Notes: generated by a model not told the origin, from the letters alone. Shown: positions 17,467 to 27,214, numbered from the stretch's first letter. The stretch is DNA of 64,000 nt from Allobosea sp. UNC402CLCol (GCF_000745475.1 NZ_KN050692.1:327955-391954); one strand, 5' to 3'. Numbers and translations are program-made.

Positions 17467-18453
17467 TCAGCCCTGCTTTTTCGGCTCGACATGGCCGCCG
17501 AAGCCGGCGCGCATGGCGGAGAGGATCTTCTCGCCGAAGGTGTGATCGACCCGCGAGCGGAAGCGCGCGAAGAGCGCCGAGGTCAACACCTCAGCCGGCG
17601 TCGCGGTCTCGACGGCGGCATCGACGGTCCAGCGACCCTCGCCCGAATCGGAGACGTTGCCGGTATAGGCGGAGAGCTCCTCATCGGCAGCTAGGGCCTC
17701 GGCCGTCAGGTCGAGCAGCCAGGAGGTGACGACCGAGCCGCGGCGCCAGACCTCGGCGATCTCAGCGACGTCGAAGTCGAAGCCGTAATCGGCCGGCAGG
17801 CCTTCCTTGGCCGATGCGTTGCGCAGCAGGTCGAAGCCTTCCGCGAAGGCCTGCATCATGCCGTATTCGATGCCGTTATGGACCATCTTGACGAAATGGC
17901 CTGAGCCGGTCGGGCCGCAATGCAGATAGCCCTGCTCGCTGGTCGGGTTGCGGCCTTCGCGATGCTTGGTCGGCTCGACCTCGCCCTTGCCGGGCGCCAG
18001 CACCTTGAAGATCGGCTCCAGCCGGTCGAAGGCCTCCTTGGCGCCGCCGATCATCAGGCAGTAGCCGCGCTCCAGCCCGTGCACGCCGCCGGAGGTGCCG
18101 ACATCCATGTAGTGGATGCCCTTGGCCGCCAGCTCCTTGCCGCGGCGGACATCGTCCTTCCAGAAGGCGTTGCCGCCATCGATCAGCACGTCGCCTGCGC
18201 CGACGAGGCCGGCAAGTTCGGCGAGCGTGCCCTCGGTGATCTTACCGGCCGGCAGCATCACCCAGATGGCGCGCGGCGCCTTCAGCTTGGCGACCATGTC
18301 CTTGAGGTCGGCGGCGACGGTGGCGCCATCCGCAGCAAGGGCCTGCCCCGGTTTCGGATCGCGGTCATAGACCACGCATTCATGGCCAGCGCGCATCAGC
18401 CGGCGCACGATATTGCCACCCATCCGGCCGAGGCCGATCACTCCGAGCTGCAT
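17467..18453 (-). CDS. gnd: 6-phosphogluconate dehydrogenase, decarboxylating (short form)
   Basis: This 328-residue enzyme oxidises 6-phosphogluconate to ribulose-5-phosphate and CO2. The Rossmann motif GLGRMGGNIVRRL is at the N terminus. DVLIDGGNAFWKDD and GTSGGVHGLERGYCLMIGG are family blocks, and SGHFVKMVHNGIEYG carries the catalytic Lys. The short length marks the GndA/YqeC-like class, which often uses NAD. It is co-transcribed with gntK downstream. Confidence 0.95.
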   Translation of the reverse strand: MQLGVIGLGRMGGNIVRRLMRAGHECVVYDRDPKPGQALAADGATVAADLKDMVAKLKAPRAIWVMLPAGKITEGTLAELAGLVGAGDVLIDGGNAFWKDDVRRGKELAAKGIHYMDVGTSGGVHGLERGYCLMIGGAKEAFDRLEPIFKVLAPGKGEVEPTKHREGRNPTSEQGYLHCGPTGSGHFVKMVHNGIEYGMMQAFAEGFDLLRNASAKEGLPADYGFDFDVAEIAEVWRRGSVVTSWLLDLTAEALAADEELSAYTGNVSDSGEGRWTVDAAVETATPAEVLTSALFARFRSRVDHTFGEKILSAMRAGFGGHVEPKKQG

Positions 18454-18534
18454 GTCAGATCACTCCTGCCGGGAAGCCGGCTCTTCTGCCTGCTTGAAGC
18501 ATGGCGGCAGCGGGCGGAGCAAGCGGGGGTCGGG

Positions 18535-19413
18535 TCAGCGCGCCGCGGCGGCCCGCTGCTGCAGACTCCGCCAGCGACCCGGCGTGATGCCGTAGGCCCT
18601 GTGGAACTGGCGGGTGAGATGGCTCTGATCGGCGAAGCCGCAGGCAGCCGCGACCTCCGCCAAACCCGTACCGAGCGCGAGCAAGCTTCGCGCCCGGCCG
18701 AGGCGACGCATGACGAGATAGTTGTAGGGGCTCGTTCCGAAGGTCGCCCGGAATTGTCGCGCCAGGGTGAAGCGGTCGAGGCCGGTCAACCTCTCGAGAT
18801 CTTCGGAGGCGACCGGTGATTCGAGATGGCCATCGAGATAATCCCGCGCCCGCTCCAGCGCCGGACGATCGAGCCGATGCCGGCGCATGCGCGCCGCGGA
18901 AGCATCGATCGCGGCCAGCGCGTCAGCCAGGGGAACCACGATGTCATCGAGCCCGAGCGCTTCGAGCGGCGCATCGAGATCACGAAGCGCGCCGGTAATG
19001 GCACTTACCAACCGAGCATCTTGCGAGACGGCGGCCGGAACGAAGGGCAGGCTGCGGCCGGCCTCGCCCATCGCCTCGCGGATCAGCCGCGGCTCGACAT
19101 AGATCATCCGGTAGCGAAAGCCCTCGGCGATGCCGGAGCGGCCGTTATGGATCTCGTCCGGGTGGATGACGATCGCATGGCCGCTCAGGCTGTCGCGCCG
19201 GGCGCCGCGATAGTCGAAGGACTGCACGCCGGAAAGCGTCAGCCCGAAGGCATAGGTGTCGTGGCGATGCGGATCATAGGCGTAGCCATGGAAGAAGGCC
19301 TCGATCCGCTCGATGCCATCAGCGCCGGTGCCGAGCCGCACCCAGTCCGCGGCACCCGGCTTGCACGATCGTTCAAGACTGGCCTTTCCGGCCTCGGCTA
19401 ACGCTGCACCCAT
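18535..19413 (-). CDS. AraC family transcriptional regulator
   Basis: The 292-residue protein has an N-terminal cupin-like AraC ligand domain (DPHRHDTYAFGLTLSGVQSFDYRG) and a C-terminal double helix-turn-helix (ASEDLERLTGLDRFTLARQF and GLAEVAAACGFADQSHLTRQFHRAYGITP). The ligand is unknown. Its start codon overlaps that of the divergent DUF2000 gene by two bases, so they probably share control. A downstream start is possible but no good Met lies before the ligand domain. It is convergent with nothing nearby and is followed by gnd on the same strand. Confidence 0.85.
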   Translation of the reverse strand: MGAALAEAGKASLERSCKPGAADWVRLGTGADGIERIEAFFHGYAYDPHRHDTYAFGLTLSGVQSFDYRGARRDSLSGHAIVIHPDEIHNGRSGIAEGFRYRMIYVEPRLIREAMGEAGRSLPFVPAAVSQDARLVSAITGALRDLDAPLEALGLDDIVVPLADALAAIDASAARMRRHRLDRPALERARDYLDGHLESPVASEDLERLTGLDRFTLARQFRATFGTSPYNYLVMRRLGRARSLLALGTGLAEVAAACGFADQSHLTRQFHRAYGITPGRWRSLQQRAAAAR

Positions 19414-19822
19414 GCGTTACGATACCAAGATCGCCATCGTGGTGCGCGAGAATCTCGCGACCTGGCAGAAACTCAATGTCGCGAGCTTCCTCGCCGGAGG
19501 GCTCGTCGGCGCCTCATCCGAACTCGCGGGAGAGCCCTATCAGGACGGCTCGGGCCGGTTCTACGGCCCGCTGATCCGCCAGCCCGTGCTGATCTTCGCC
19601 GCGACCGGCGAAGAGCTGACGCAGGTGCTGCAGCGCGCGCAGGGGCGCGGCGTCAGGGCCCATCTCTACACATACGAGCTTTTCGCGACCGGCAACGATG
19701 TCGACAACCGCGAAGCCGTGGCGGCGGTCGCCACGGCCGATCTCGATCTCGTCGGACTCGCTCTCCATGCCGAACGCAAGGAGATCGACAAGATCGTCAA
19801 GGGCCTGAAGCTGCACGATTGA
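19412..19822 (+). CDS. DUF2000 family protein
   Basis: The 136-residue protein begins MRYDTKIAIVVRENLATWQKLNVASFLAGG, the typical DUF2000 opening, and has RQPVLIFAATGEEL and LVGLALHAERKEIDKIVKGLKLHD later. The fold is alpha/beta and related to peptidyl-tRNA hydrolase 2-like proteins, with unknown function. ATG 19412 is chosen by homology to that N terminus. It is transcribed divergently from the AraC regulator, its likely controller. Confidence 0.8.
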   Translation: MRYDTKIAIVVRENLATWQKLNVASFLAGGLVGASSELAGEPYQDGSGRFYGPLIRQPVLIFAATGEELTQVLQRAQGRGVRAHLYTYELFATGNDVDNREAVAAVATADLDLVGLALHAERKEIDKIVKGLKLHD

Positions 19823-19826
19823 AAGC

Positions 19827-20129
19827 TCAGGGAAACAGAGCCTCCACCGGGCCGGCGGCGCGCACCGGCTCGCGCATCAGGACCCGCGCGTCCACGCCGT
19901 TCGGAAACGCCGCATCGGCGCGCCAACCGGCGATGATCGCAGCCGCATCGGCCACCCTGGCGAGATCGATTACCATGATCTCGCGGGCAGCCTCCTCGCC
20001 CCTGCGCTCGGTCGCGACGAAGCGCAACTGCCCCTTGCTGGCCGCGACCAGCGCCTCGACCCGGCCGAGCAGGGCCTGCCGAACGCCCGCGGCCCGTGCG
20101 TCGTATTCGACAAGAAGCAGCCCTTCCAT
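19827..20129 (-). CDS. hypothetical protein downstream of acdS
   Basis: The 100-residue protein begins MEGLLLVEYDARAAGVRQALLGR and shows a beta-alpha-beta pattern (RFVATERRGEEAAREIMVIDLARV), possibly a small ferredoxin-like domain. It lies six bases after the acdS stop on the same strand and is probably in its operon. It has no assigned family. A role in ACC metabolism is only suggested by position. Confidence 0.55.
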   Translation of the reverse strand: MEGLLLVEYDARAAGVRQALLGRVEALVAASKGQLRFVATERRGEEAAREIMVIDLARVADAAAIIAGWRADAAFPNGVDARVLMREPVRAAGPVEALFP

Positions 20130-20135
20130 GGCGGC

Positions 20136-21146
20136 TCAGCCGTTGCGGAAGGTGTAGCTGTAGCCGTTGATCGCCGGCACGCCGCCGAGATGGGCGTAAA
20201 GCACCTTCGAACCGGCCGGGAAGAAGCCCTTCTTCACAAGATCGATCATGCCCTGCATGGATTTCCCCTCATAGACGGGGTCGGTCATCATGCCTTCGAG
20301 CCGGGCCGACATGCGGATCGCCTGAAGCGTCTCCTGCGAGGGCACGCCGTAGACGGGGTAGGCGTAGTCCTCGTTGAGGACGATATCGTCTTCGGAAATG
20401 TCCTTGCCTCCGATGAGCGCCGAGGTCTTCTGCGCGATGTCGAGGACCTGCGCCTTGGTCTGGGCCGGCGTGGCGGAGGCATCGATGCCGATGACGTTGC
20501 GCTGGCGGCCGTCCTTGGCGAAGCCGACGACCATGCCGGCATGAGTCGAGCCCGTGACAGTGCAGACCACGACGTAGTCGAACTTGAAGCCGAGTTCGGC
20601 CTCCTGCGCCCTCACCTCCTCGGCGAAGCCGACATAGCCGAGCCCGCCGAATTTATGGACCGAGGCGCCGGCCGGAATCGCATAGGGCTTGCCGCCCTTG
20701 GCCTTCACATCGGCCAGCGCATTCTCCCAGCTTTCGCGGATGCCGATGTCGAAGCCCTCATCGACCAGCTCGACATGGGCGCCCATCACACGCGACATCA
20801 GGATATTGCCGACCCGGTCATAGACGGCGTCGTCATGCGGCACCCAGCTTTCCTGCACGAGCCGGCACTTCATGCCGATCTTGGCGGCGGTCGCCGCGAC
20901 CATGCGGGTGTGGTTCGACTGCACGCCGCCGATCGAGACCAGCGTGTCGGCGCCGGAGGCGATGGCGTCCGGCACGATGTATTCGAGCTTGCGCAGCTTG
21001 TTGCCGCCGAAGGCGAGGCCCGAATTGCAGTCCTCGCGCTTGGCGTAGAGCTCGACGGCGCCGCCGAGATGGGCTGAGAGCCGCGAGAGCTTCTCGATCG
21101 GCGACGGCCCGAAGGTGAGCGGATAGCGCTCGAATTTCTCCAGCAT
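20136..21146 (-). CDS. acdS: 1-aminocyclopropane-1-carboxylate deaminase
   Basis: This 336-residue PLP enzyme converts ACC, the ethylene precursor of plants, to 2-oxobutyrate and ammonia. The PLP Lys lies in LAFGGNKLRKLEY near residue 50, and SIGGVQSNHTRMVAA is a substrate-binding block. Two residues that separate true ACC deaminase from D-cysteine desulfhydrase are present: Glu in DPVYEGKS and Leu in AHLGGVPAINGY. ATG 21146 gives the usual 338-residue type length. It is divergent from acdR. Control by AcdR and perhaps nitrogen or ligand is expected from the known system. Confidence 0.95.
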   Translation of the reverse strand: MLEKFERYPLTFGPSPIEKLSRLSAHLGGAVELYAKREDCNSGLAFGGNKLRKLEYIVPDAIASGADTLVSIGGVQSNHTRMVAATAAKIGMKCRLVQESWVPHDDAVYDRVGNILMSRVMGAHVELVDEGFDIGIRESWENALADVKAKGGKPYAIPAGASVHKFGGLGYVGFAEEVRAQEAELGFKFDYVVVCTVTGSTHAGMVVGFAKDGRQRNVIGIDASATPAQTKAQVLDIAQKTSALIGGKDISEDDIVLNEDYAYPVYGVPSQETLQAIRMSARLEGMMTDPVYEGKSMQGMIDLVKKGFFPAGSKVLYAHLGGVPAINGYSYTFRNG

Positions 21147-21205
21147 GGGTCTTGCTTGCTCCGTTAAACACCGGAGAAAGCTAACAAAATCGCTTCGAAA
21201 CGTCC

Positions 21206-21294
21206 TTCCGAAATGAGCCCTCTTTCTATTGCACTTCCGCCGCAATAAGCAATTCTGTGACTCCTGCAATCAGAAATTGAGCCATATTTCGGAA
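21206..21294. promoter_or_regulatory. acdS-acdR intergenic inverted repeats
   Basis: TTCCGAAAT (21206-21214) and its exact inverse ATTTCGGAA (21286-21294) bracket the region, and ATTGC...GCAAT dyads lie between. AcdR, an Lrp-type regulator, is known to act on an Lrp box in this intergenic region in other bacteria. These are the best candidates here. Confidence 0.4.
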
Positions 21295-21303
21295 GAATCT
21301 TTC

Positions 21304-21768
21304 ATGCACCAGACGCTCGACAAAACCGACCTCAGGATTCTGCGACTGCTGCAAAGCGACGGGCGCATGGGCAATGCCGAGATCGCCAAGCGGGTGAACA
21401 CCAGCGCCGCGACCTGCCATCGCCGCATCCAGCGCCTCTTCGCCGAGGGTTACGTCACCGGCGTGCGGGCTCAGATCGCGCCGAAGAAGGTCGAGATGGG
21501 CACGCTCGCCTTCGTCGGGGTGGTTCTGGACCGCTCGACGCCGGAAAGCTTCGGCGCCTTCGAGGAGGCGATCCGCGAGATGAAGCTGGTGCTCGACTGC
21601 CACATCGTCGCCGGCGATTTCGACTACATCCTGAAGATCCGCGTGCGCGACATGGCCGATTTCAACAAGCTCCACGCCGACAGGCTGATCGCGCTGCCGG
21701 GCGTGCGCCAGACGCGCACCTTCTTCGTGATGAAGGAGGTCGTGGACAACGCGCCGCTGGTGTTCTGA
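21304..21768 (+). CDS. acdR: Lrp/AsnC family regulator of ACC deaminase
   Basis: The 154-residue protein has an N-terminal helix-turn-helix (LDKTDLRILRLLQSDGRMGNAEIAKRV and SAATCHRRIQRL) and a C-terminal RAM domain (MGTLAFVGVVLDRSTPESF through DFDYILKIRVRD). It begins at MHQTLDK, 21304. Its position divergent from acdS identifies it as AcdR, the activator of acdS in Pseudomonas and Rhizobiales. Confidence 0.9.
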   Translation: MHQTLDKTDLRILRLLQSDGRMGNAEIAKRVNTSAATCHRRIQRLFAEGYVTGVRAQIAPKKVEMGTLAFVGVVLDRSTPESFGAFEEAIREMKLVLDCHIVAGDFDYILKIRVRDMADFNKLHADRLIALPGVRQTRTFFVMKEVVDNAPLVF

Positions 21769-21868
21769 GGGATCGCGCGGTCCCTCCCCCAAAAAATCGC
21801 GTCGACGGCATTGACTTAGAGCGCACTCGAACTCGTAGCTTCCCGGGTGTCACGACGAGAAGAACGGC

Positions 21869-22297
21869 ATGAAGATCGGCGAACTGGCCCGGCGTTCGGG
21901 GCTGACGGCCCATACGATCCGCTATTACGAGCGCATCGGCCTCCTGCCCTATGCCGACCGGGACCGGTCGAGCCAACGCGACTACGATGCCTCGATCCTG
22001 ACCTGGATCGAGTTCCTGGGCAGGCTCAAGACCACGGGCATGCCGATCCGCGAGATGCTGCGCTACGCCGCCTTGCGGGAACAGGGTGCCGGCACGGAAC
22101 CCGAGCGGCGCGCCCAGTTGGAGCGCCACCGCGAGCAGGTCCGCGCCCGCATCGCAGAGCTCAACGCCTGCCTTCTCGTCCTCGACACCAAGATCGCCGG
22201 CTATGCCGGCGCCGGGAACAGGATAGAAGACTATGACGCATATCAACGCTCACGCCGAAACCAGCCGGCTAGAACGCGGCAAGCGCGCGCTCGCTGA
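21869..22297 (+). CDS. MerR family transcriptional regulator
   Basis: The 142-residue protein opens with MKIGELARRSGLTAHTIRYYERIGLLP, the MerR DNA-binding domain, followed by a wing and a long dimerisation helix (about residues 80-125). No Cys-based metal site is visible, so it is probably not a metal sensor. Its last 65 bases overlap the start of the downstream carboxymuconolactone-decarboxylase-like gene in another frame, so the two are translationally linked. The target is probably that gene. Confidence 0.88.
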   Translation: MKIGELARRSGLTAHTIRYYERIGLLPYADRDRSSQRDYDASILTWIEFLGRLKTTGMPIREMLRYAALREQGAGTEPERRAQLERHREQVRARIAELNACLLVLDTKIAGYAGAGNRIEDYDAYQRSRRNQPARTRQARAR

Positions 22298-22637
22298 GAT
22301 CGACGGCGAAGCAGGCCACAAGGTGATCGCGGCGCTCGCCGACATCGCACCCGATTTCGCGGACTATGTGTTCGAGTTTCCCTTCGGCGACATCTATTCG
22401 CGGCCCGGTCTCGACCTGCGCTCGCGCGAGATCGCGACGATCGCCGCCCTTGCGGCGATGGGCAATGCCGCGCCGCAGCTCAAGGTGCATATCGAGGCGG
22501 GGCTGAATGTCGGCCTCTCGCGAGAGCAGATCACCGAGGTCCTGATCCAGATGGCCGTCTATGCCGGGTTTCCGGCCGCGCTCAACGGGCTGTTCGCGGC
22601 GAAAGAGGTCTTCGCGGCGCGTGATCTCGCCGCCTGA
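22233..22637 (+). CDS. carboxymuconolactone decarboxylase family protein
   Basis: The 134-residue protein has the CMD fold: GHKVIAALADIAPDFADYVFEFPFGDIYSRPGLDLRSREIATIAALAAMG-type sequence and LNVGLSREQITEVLIQMAVYAGFPAALNGL. It lacks the CxxC of AhpD, so it is a gamma-carboxymuconolactone-decarboxylase-like member, perhaps acting on a small organic ring or as a redox accessory. It overlaps the upstream MerR gene, which probably controls it. Confidence 0.85.
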   Translation: MTHINAHAETSRLERGKRALAEIDGEAGHKVIAALADIAPDFADYVFEFPFGDIYSRPGLDLRSREIATIAALAAMGNAAPQLKVHIEAGLNVGLSREQITEVLIQMAVYAGFPAALNGLFAAKEVFAARDLAA

Positions 22638-22701
22638 CGAGAGGCTGCATCGGAGCCGCTGACTCTTAATCAGCGGGTCTGGTAATCAGCGGGTCCGCCC
22701 C

Positions 22702-23397
22702 TCAGACCTGAATCAGCCTCTGCACCTGGTTGCCGTCGAGCTCGTTCATCGGGCCGGACAGCACGACCTCGCCGCGGTCCATCACGAACATCGTGTCGGC
22801 GAGGTCGCGGGCGAAGTCGAAATACTGCTCGACGAGCACGATCGCCATGCCGCCCTTCTGGCGGAGATAGTCGATGGCGCGGCCGATATCCTTGATGATC
22901 GAGGGCTGGATGCCCTCGGTCGGCTCGTCCAGAACCAGCAATTTGGGCCGGGTGACCAACGCTCGCGCTATGGCGAGCTGCTGCTGTTGGCCACCCGAGA
23001 GGTCTCCGCCGCGCCGGCCCAGCATGGACTTCAGCACGGGGAACAGGTCGAAGAGTTCATCCGGGACGAAGCGCTCCCTGCGCTTCAGCGGCGCAAAGCC
23101 GGTCTCCAGATTCTCCTTCACCGTCAGCAGCGGGAAGATCTCCCGCCCCTGCGGCACATAGGCGATGCCGGCCCGCGCGCGATCCTCGCTGCGCAGAGTC
23201 GAGATGTCCTCCCCGTCGAAACGGATATGGCCGGCCGAAATCGGCTGATGGCCGACGATGGCGCGCATCAGCGAGGTCTTGCCGACGCCGTTGCGGCCCA
23301 TCACGCAGGTGACCTTGCCCGGTTCCGCGGTGACGGAGACGCGGCGCAGCGCCTGGGCCGCGCCGTAATGAAGGTCGATGGCGTCGACGGTCAGCAT
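22702..23397 (-). CDS. urtE: urea ABC transporter ATP-binding subunit UrtE
   Basis: This 231-residue ATPase energises high-affinity urea import. Walker A is GRNGVGKTSL, the signature is LSGGQQQQLAIARAL and Walker B is LLVLDEPTEGI. The LivF-like type with IVLVEQYFDFARDLAD is diagnostic of UrtE. It is last in urtABCDE and separated from urtD by a 105-bp palindromic element. Start 23397 gives the family N terminus MLTVDAIDLHYG. Confidence 0.95.
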   Translation of the reverse strand: MLTVDAIDLHYGAAQALRRVSVTAEPGKVTCVMGRNGVGKTSLMRAIVGHQPISAGHIRFDGEDISTLRSEDRARAGIAYVPQGREIFPLLTVKENLETGFAPLKRRERFVPDELFDLFPVLKSMLGRRGGDLSGGQQQQLAIARALVTRPKLLVLDEPTEGIQPSIIKDIGRAIDYLRQKGGMAIVLVEQYFDFARDLADTMFVMDRGEVVLSGPMNELDGNQVQRLIQV

Positions 23398-23435
23398 GAG
23401 GTCGCCCCCTCGCCGGAATCGCAAGGAAACACCGC

Positions 23436-23540
23436 GTCATCCCGGACGCAGCGCAGCGGAACTCCGGGATCCATCGGAAGCCTCCGGAGCCCTCCGATGG
23501 ATCCCGGATCGGCGCCGCTTCGCGGCTTGTCCGGGATGAC
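23436..23540. repeat. intergenic repeat, family B, copy 1
   Basis: The 105-bp element is bounded by GTCATCCCGG and its inverse CCGGGATGAC, with an internal CCGGGATCC segment in both orientations. It sits inside the urt operon between urtD and urtE. Other copies are at 27117-27214 and 58216-58325. Confidence 0.8.
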
Positions 23541-23586
23541 GGTGAGGATCAGCAGACGGACTGAGCCGGATGAGAACAGCGTCATC

Positions 23587-24351
<765 letters not shown>

Positions 24352-24356
24352 CGCGA

Positions 24357-25496
24357 TCACTCCGCCGGAGCCGGCTCGGCGGCCGGTGTCGTGCCGGGCT
24401 TGCGGCGGCGCGCCCACAGCGCCTCGGCCGTGCCGAGGATTCCCTTGGGCAGGAAGAGCGTCACCACCACGAAGAGGCCGCCGAGCGCGAAGAGCCAATA
24501 GGGCGCCATGAAGCCCGAGGTGAAGACGGTCTTGGCCCAGTTGACTACGACGGCGCCCAAGGCCGCGCCGACAAGCGTGCCGCGGCCGCCGACCGCGACC
24601 CAGATCACCGTTTCGATCGAGTTGGCCGGGGCGAATTCGCTGGGGTTGATGATGCCGACCTGCGGCACGTAGAGCGCGCCTGCCACGCCCGCCATGCAGG
24701 CCGAGACGGTGAAGACGAAGAGCTTGAAGCGGTCGACCCGGTAGCCGAGGAAGCGGGTGCGCGACTCCGCGTCCCGGATCGCGATCACGACCTTGCCGAG
24801 CTTCGAGACGACGATGCCGCGCGCGATCAGGAAGCCGACCGCCAGCATCACGCAAGTCAGGGAAAACAGAGCGGCACGAGTCGCTTGCGCCTGGATGTTG
24901 AAGCCGAGGATGTCCTTGAAATCGGTCAGGCCATTGTTGCCGCCGAAGCCCATATCGTTGCGGAAGAAGGCGAGCAGCAGCGCATAGGTCAGAGCCTGGG
25001 TGATGATCGAGAGATAGACGCCGGTGACGCGCGAGCGGAAGGCGAACCAGCCGAAGACGAAGGCGAGCAGGCCGGGCACGGCCAGCACCATCAGCATGGC
25101 GAAGGGGAAGGACGAAAAGCCGTACCAGTACCAGGGCAATTCCTGCCAGTTCAGGAAGACCATGAAGTCGGGCAGGATCGGGTTGCCATAGACGCCACGC
25201 GAGCCGATCTGGCGCATGAGGTACATGCCCATGGCGTAACCGCCGAGCGCGAAGAAGGCGCCGTGGCCCAGGCTCAAGATGCCGCAATAGCCCCAGACCA
25301 GATCGAGCGAGACCGCCAGCAGCGCGTAGCAGAGATATTTGCCCCAGAGCGACATGGTCGAGGTCGGCACATGGAAGGGCGAGGAAGCCGGCAGCAGCAG
25401 GTTCGAGAGCGGCACCAGCACGGCCAGACCGAGCAGGATCGCGAGAAAGATGCCGCCGCGCCGGTCCATCTTCTGCAGGAGGAAGCGGGTGATCAT
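24357..25496 (-). CDS. urtC: urea ABC transporter permease UrtC
   Basis: This 379-residue inner-membrane permease of the LivM type has about ten hydrophobic segments. SLDLVWGYCGILSLGHGAFFALGGYAMGMY and the VIAIRDAESRTRFLGY coupling region are visible. The start at 25496 overlaps the urtB stop by four bases, showing translational coupling. The C terminus is a Pro/Ala-rich tail. Confidence 0.95.
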   Translation of the reverse strand: MITRFLLQKMDRRGGIFLAILLGLAVLVPLSNLLLPASSPFHVPTSTMSLWGKYLCYALLAVSLDLVWGYCGILSLGHGAFFALGGYAMGMYLMRQIGSRGVYGNPILPDFMVFLNWQELPWYWYGFSSFPFAMLMVLAVPGLLAFVFGWFAFRSRVTGVYLSIITQALTYALLLAFFRNDMGFGGNNGLTDFKDILGFNIQAQATRAALFSLTCVMLAVGFLIARGIVVSKLGKVVIAIRDAESRTRFLGYRVDRFKLFVFTVSACMAGVAGALYVPQVGIINPSEFAPANSIETVIWVAVGGRGTLVGAALGAVVVNWAKTVFTSGFMAPYWLFALGGLFVVVTLFLPKGILGTAEALWARRRKPGTTPAAEPAPAE

Positions 25497-27112
25497 GCTT
25501 CCACCGCCCGGCCCTTGAGCGCGAACAGGCCGCGCGGGCGCTTCTGGATGAAGAGGATGATGCAGACCAAGAGCGCGATCTTGCCGAGCACCGCGCCGGC
25601 ATAGGGCTCGAGCAGCTTGTTGGCGACGCCGAGCGTCATCGCGCCGACCAGCGTGCCCCATAGGTTCCCGACGCCGCCGAAGACCACGACCATGAACGAG
25701 TCGATGATGTAGCTCTGGCCGAGATTGGGGCTGACATTGTCGATCTGGGAGAGCGCGACGCCGGCCAATCCCGCGACGCCCGAGCCGAGCCCGAAGGTCA
25801 GCGCGTCGATGCGGCCAGTGCGGATGCCCATGGCCGAGGCCATGCGGCGGTTCTGGGTGACGGCGCGCATCTGCAGCCCCATCGGCGTCAGCTTCAGGAT
25901 GGCGAGCAGCGCCGCGAAGACCAGTCCCGCGAAGACGATGATCCAGAGTCGGTTATAGGTGATCGCGAGACCGCCGAGATCGAAGGCGCCGGACATGAAG
26001 GCGGGAGCGCCGACCTCTCGGTTGGTCGGGCCGAAGGCGGTGCGGACCGCCTGCTGCAGCATCAGGCTGATGCCCCAGGTCGCCAGCAATGTTTCGAGCG
26101 GCCGGCCATAGAGGAAGCGGATGACGCCGCGCTCGATGGCGATGCCGACCGCGCCCGAGACGATGAAGGCCGCCGGCAAGGCGATGGCCAGCGACCAGTC
26201 GAACAGGCCGGGCGCGTTCGCCCGGATGATCTCCTGCACCACGAAGGTGGTGTAGGCGCCGAGCATGACCATCTCGCCATGGGCCATGTTGATGACGCCC
26301 ATCACACCGAAGGTGATGGCAAGGCCGATGGCGGCCAGCAGCAGCACCGAGCCGAGCGAGAGCCCGTACCAGAGGTTCTGCGCCATGGCCCAGAGACGCA
26401 GGCGGCCCTCGATGGCGGAGATCGCCCTCGCCTGCGCGTCCTTGAGCGCCGGGGTCGCCTCGCCCGCGAGCGAGCGCAACGTCGCCAGCGCATCCTGGTC
26501 GCCGCGCTCGCGCAGCAGGTCGATGGCGCCGAGACGGTCGAGCGGGGCGGCATCGGGCTTGGCGATCAGGATCGCGGCCTGGGCCTGGCGCAGGGCGGCG
26601 AGCGCGCGCGGATCGGTCTCCTTGCCGATGGCGGATTCGACGATGGGCAGGAGGCTGGCATCGCGCGACTTGAAGACCGCTTCGGCCGCGGCAGTCCGTT
26701 TCGCGGGTTCAGGATTGAGCAGGCTCAGGCCGCCGAGCGCGGCCTGCACGGTGCGCCGCACCGCGTTGTTGAGGCGAACGGTCTTCACATCCGCCGGAGC
26801 GGCGGTAAGCGCAGCGCCGGTCCTGGCGTCGACGAAGCCACCGGCCGGGGTCTTCAGCACGACGCCGCCGGGGCCGGCGAGCAGGCGACCGTCGTTCAGG
26901 GCTTCGACGATCAGCGCAGCATTGGGATGGGCGGTCGACACCAGGATTTCGACGGCGCGCGTCGTGTCGGAATAGCTGTCGGCGGCGAGGCGCGTGAAGG
27001 CCTCGTCGGCAGTCTGCGCGAAGGAGGCGATCGAGGCCGCGACCAGTGCGACGACGATCACTCCGAGATGCAGCAGGCGATAAAGGAAGGACATCAAGAC
27101 CGGCTTCCGCAT
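25493..27112 (-). CDS. urtB: urea ABC transporter permease UrtB
   Basis: This 539-residue LivH-type permease has an N-terminal signal sequence and a periplasmic region of about 200 residues with helical repeats (LPIVESAIGKETDPRALAALRQAQAAI), as UrtB usually has. The permease core begins near WYGLSLGSVLLLAAIGLAITFGVMGVINMAHGEM and contains MRAVTQNRRMASAMGI, the coupling helix. It is second in the operon; a family B repeat lies between it and urtA. Confidence 0.95.
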   Translation of the reverse strand: MRKPVLMSFLYRLLHLGVIVVALVAASIASFAQTADEAFTRLAADSYSDTTRAVEILVSTAHPNAALIVEALNDGRLLAGPGGVVLKTPAGGFVDARTGAALTAAPADVKTVRLNNAVRRTVQAALGGLSLLNPEPAKRTAAAEAVFKSRDASLLPIVESAIGKETDPRALAALRQAQAAILIAKPDAAPLDRLGAIDLLRERGDQDALATLRSLAGEATPALKDAQARAISAIEGRLRLWAMAQNLWYGLSLGSVLLLAAIGLAITFGVMGVINMAHGEMVMLGAYTTFVVQEIIRANAPGLFDWSLAIALPAAFIVSGAVGIAIERGVIRFLYGRPLETLLATWGISLMLQQAVRTAFGPTNREVGAPAFMSGAFDLGGLAITYNRLWIIVFAGLVFAALLAILKLTPMGLQMRAVTQNRRMASAMGIRTGRIDALTFGLGSGVAGLAGVALSQIDNVSPNLGQSYIIDSFMVVVFGGVGNLWGTLVGAMTLGVANKLLEPYAGAVLGKIALLVCIILFIQKRPRGLFALKGRAVEA

Positions 27113-27116
27113 TCAG

Positions 27117-27214
27117 GTCATCCCGGGCGCCCGCAGGGCGACCCGGGATCCGGGCGTTTCCCCGAAAAGCTCAGGCATCGATCCCGCCTCTAGGCTTCGC
27201 TCCGCCGGGATGAC
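27117..27214. repeat. intergenic repeat, family B, copy 2
   Basis: The 98-bp element is bounded by GTCATCCCGG and CCGGGATGAC with internal GACCCGGGATCC. It lies between urtA and urtB within the operon. Confidence 0.8.
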
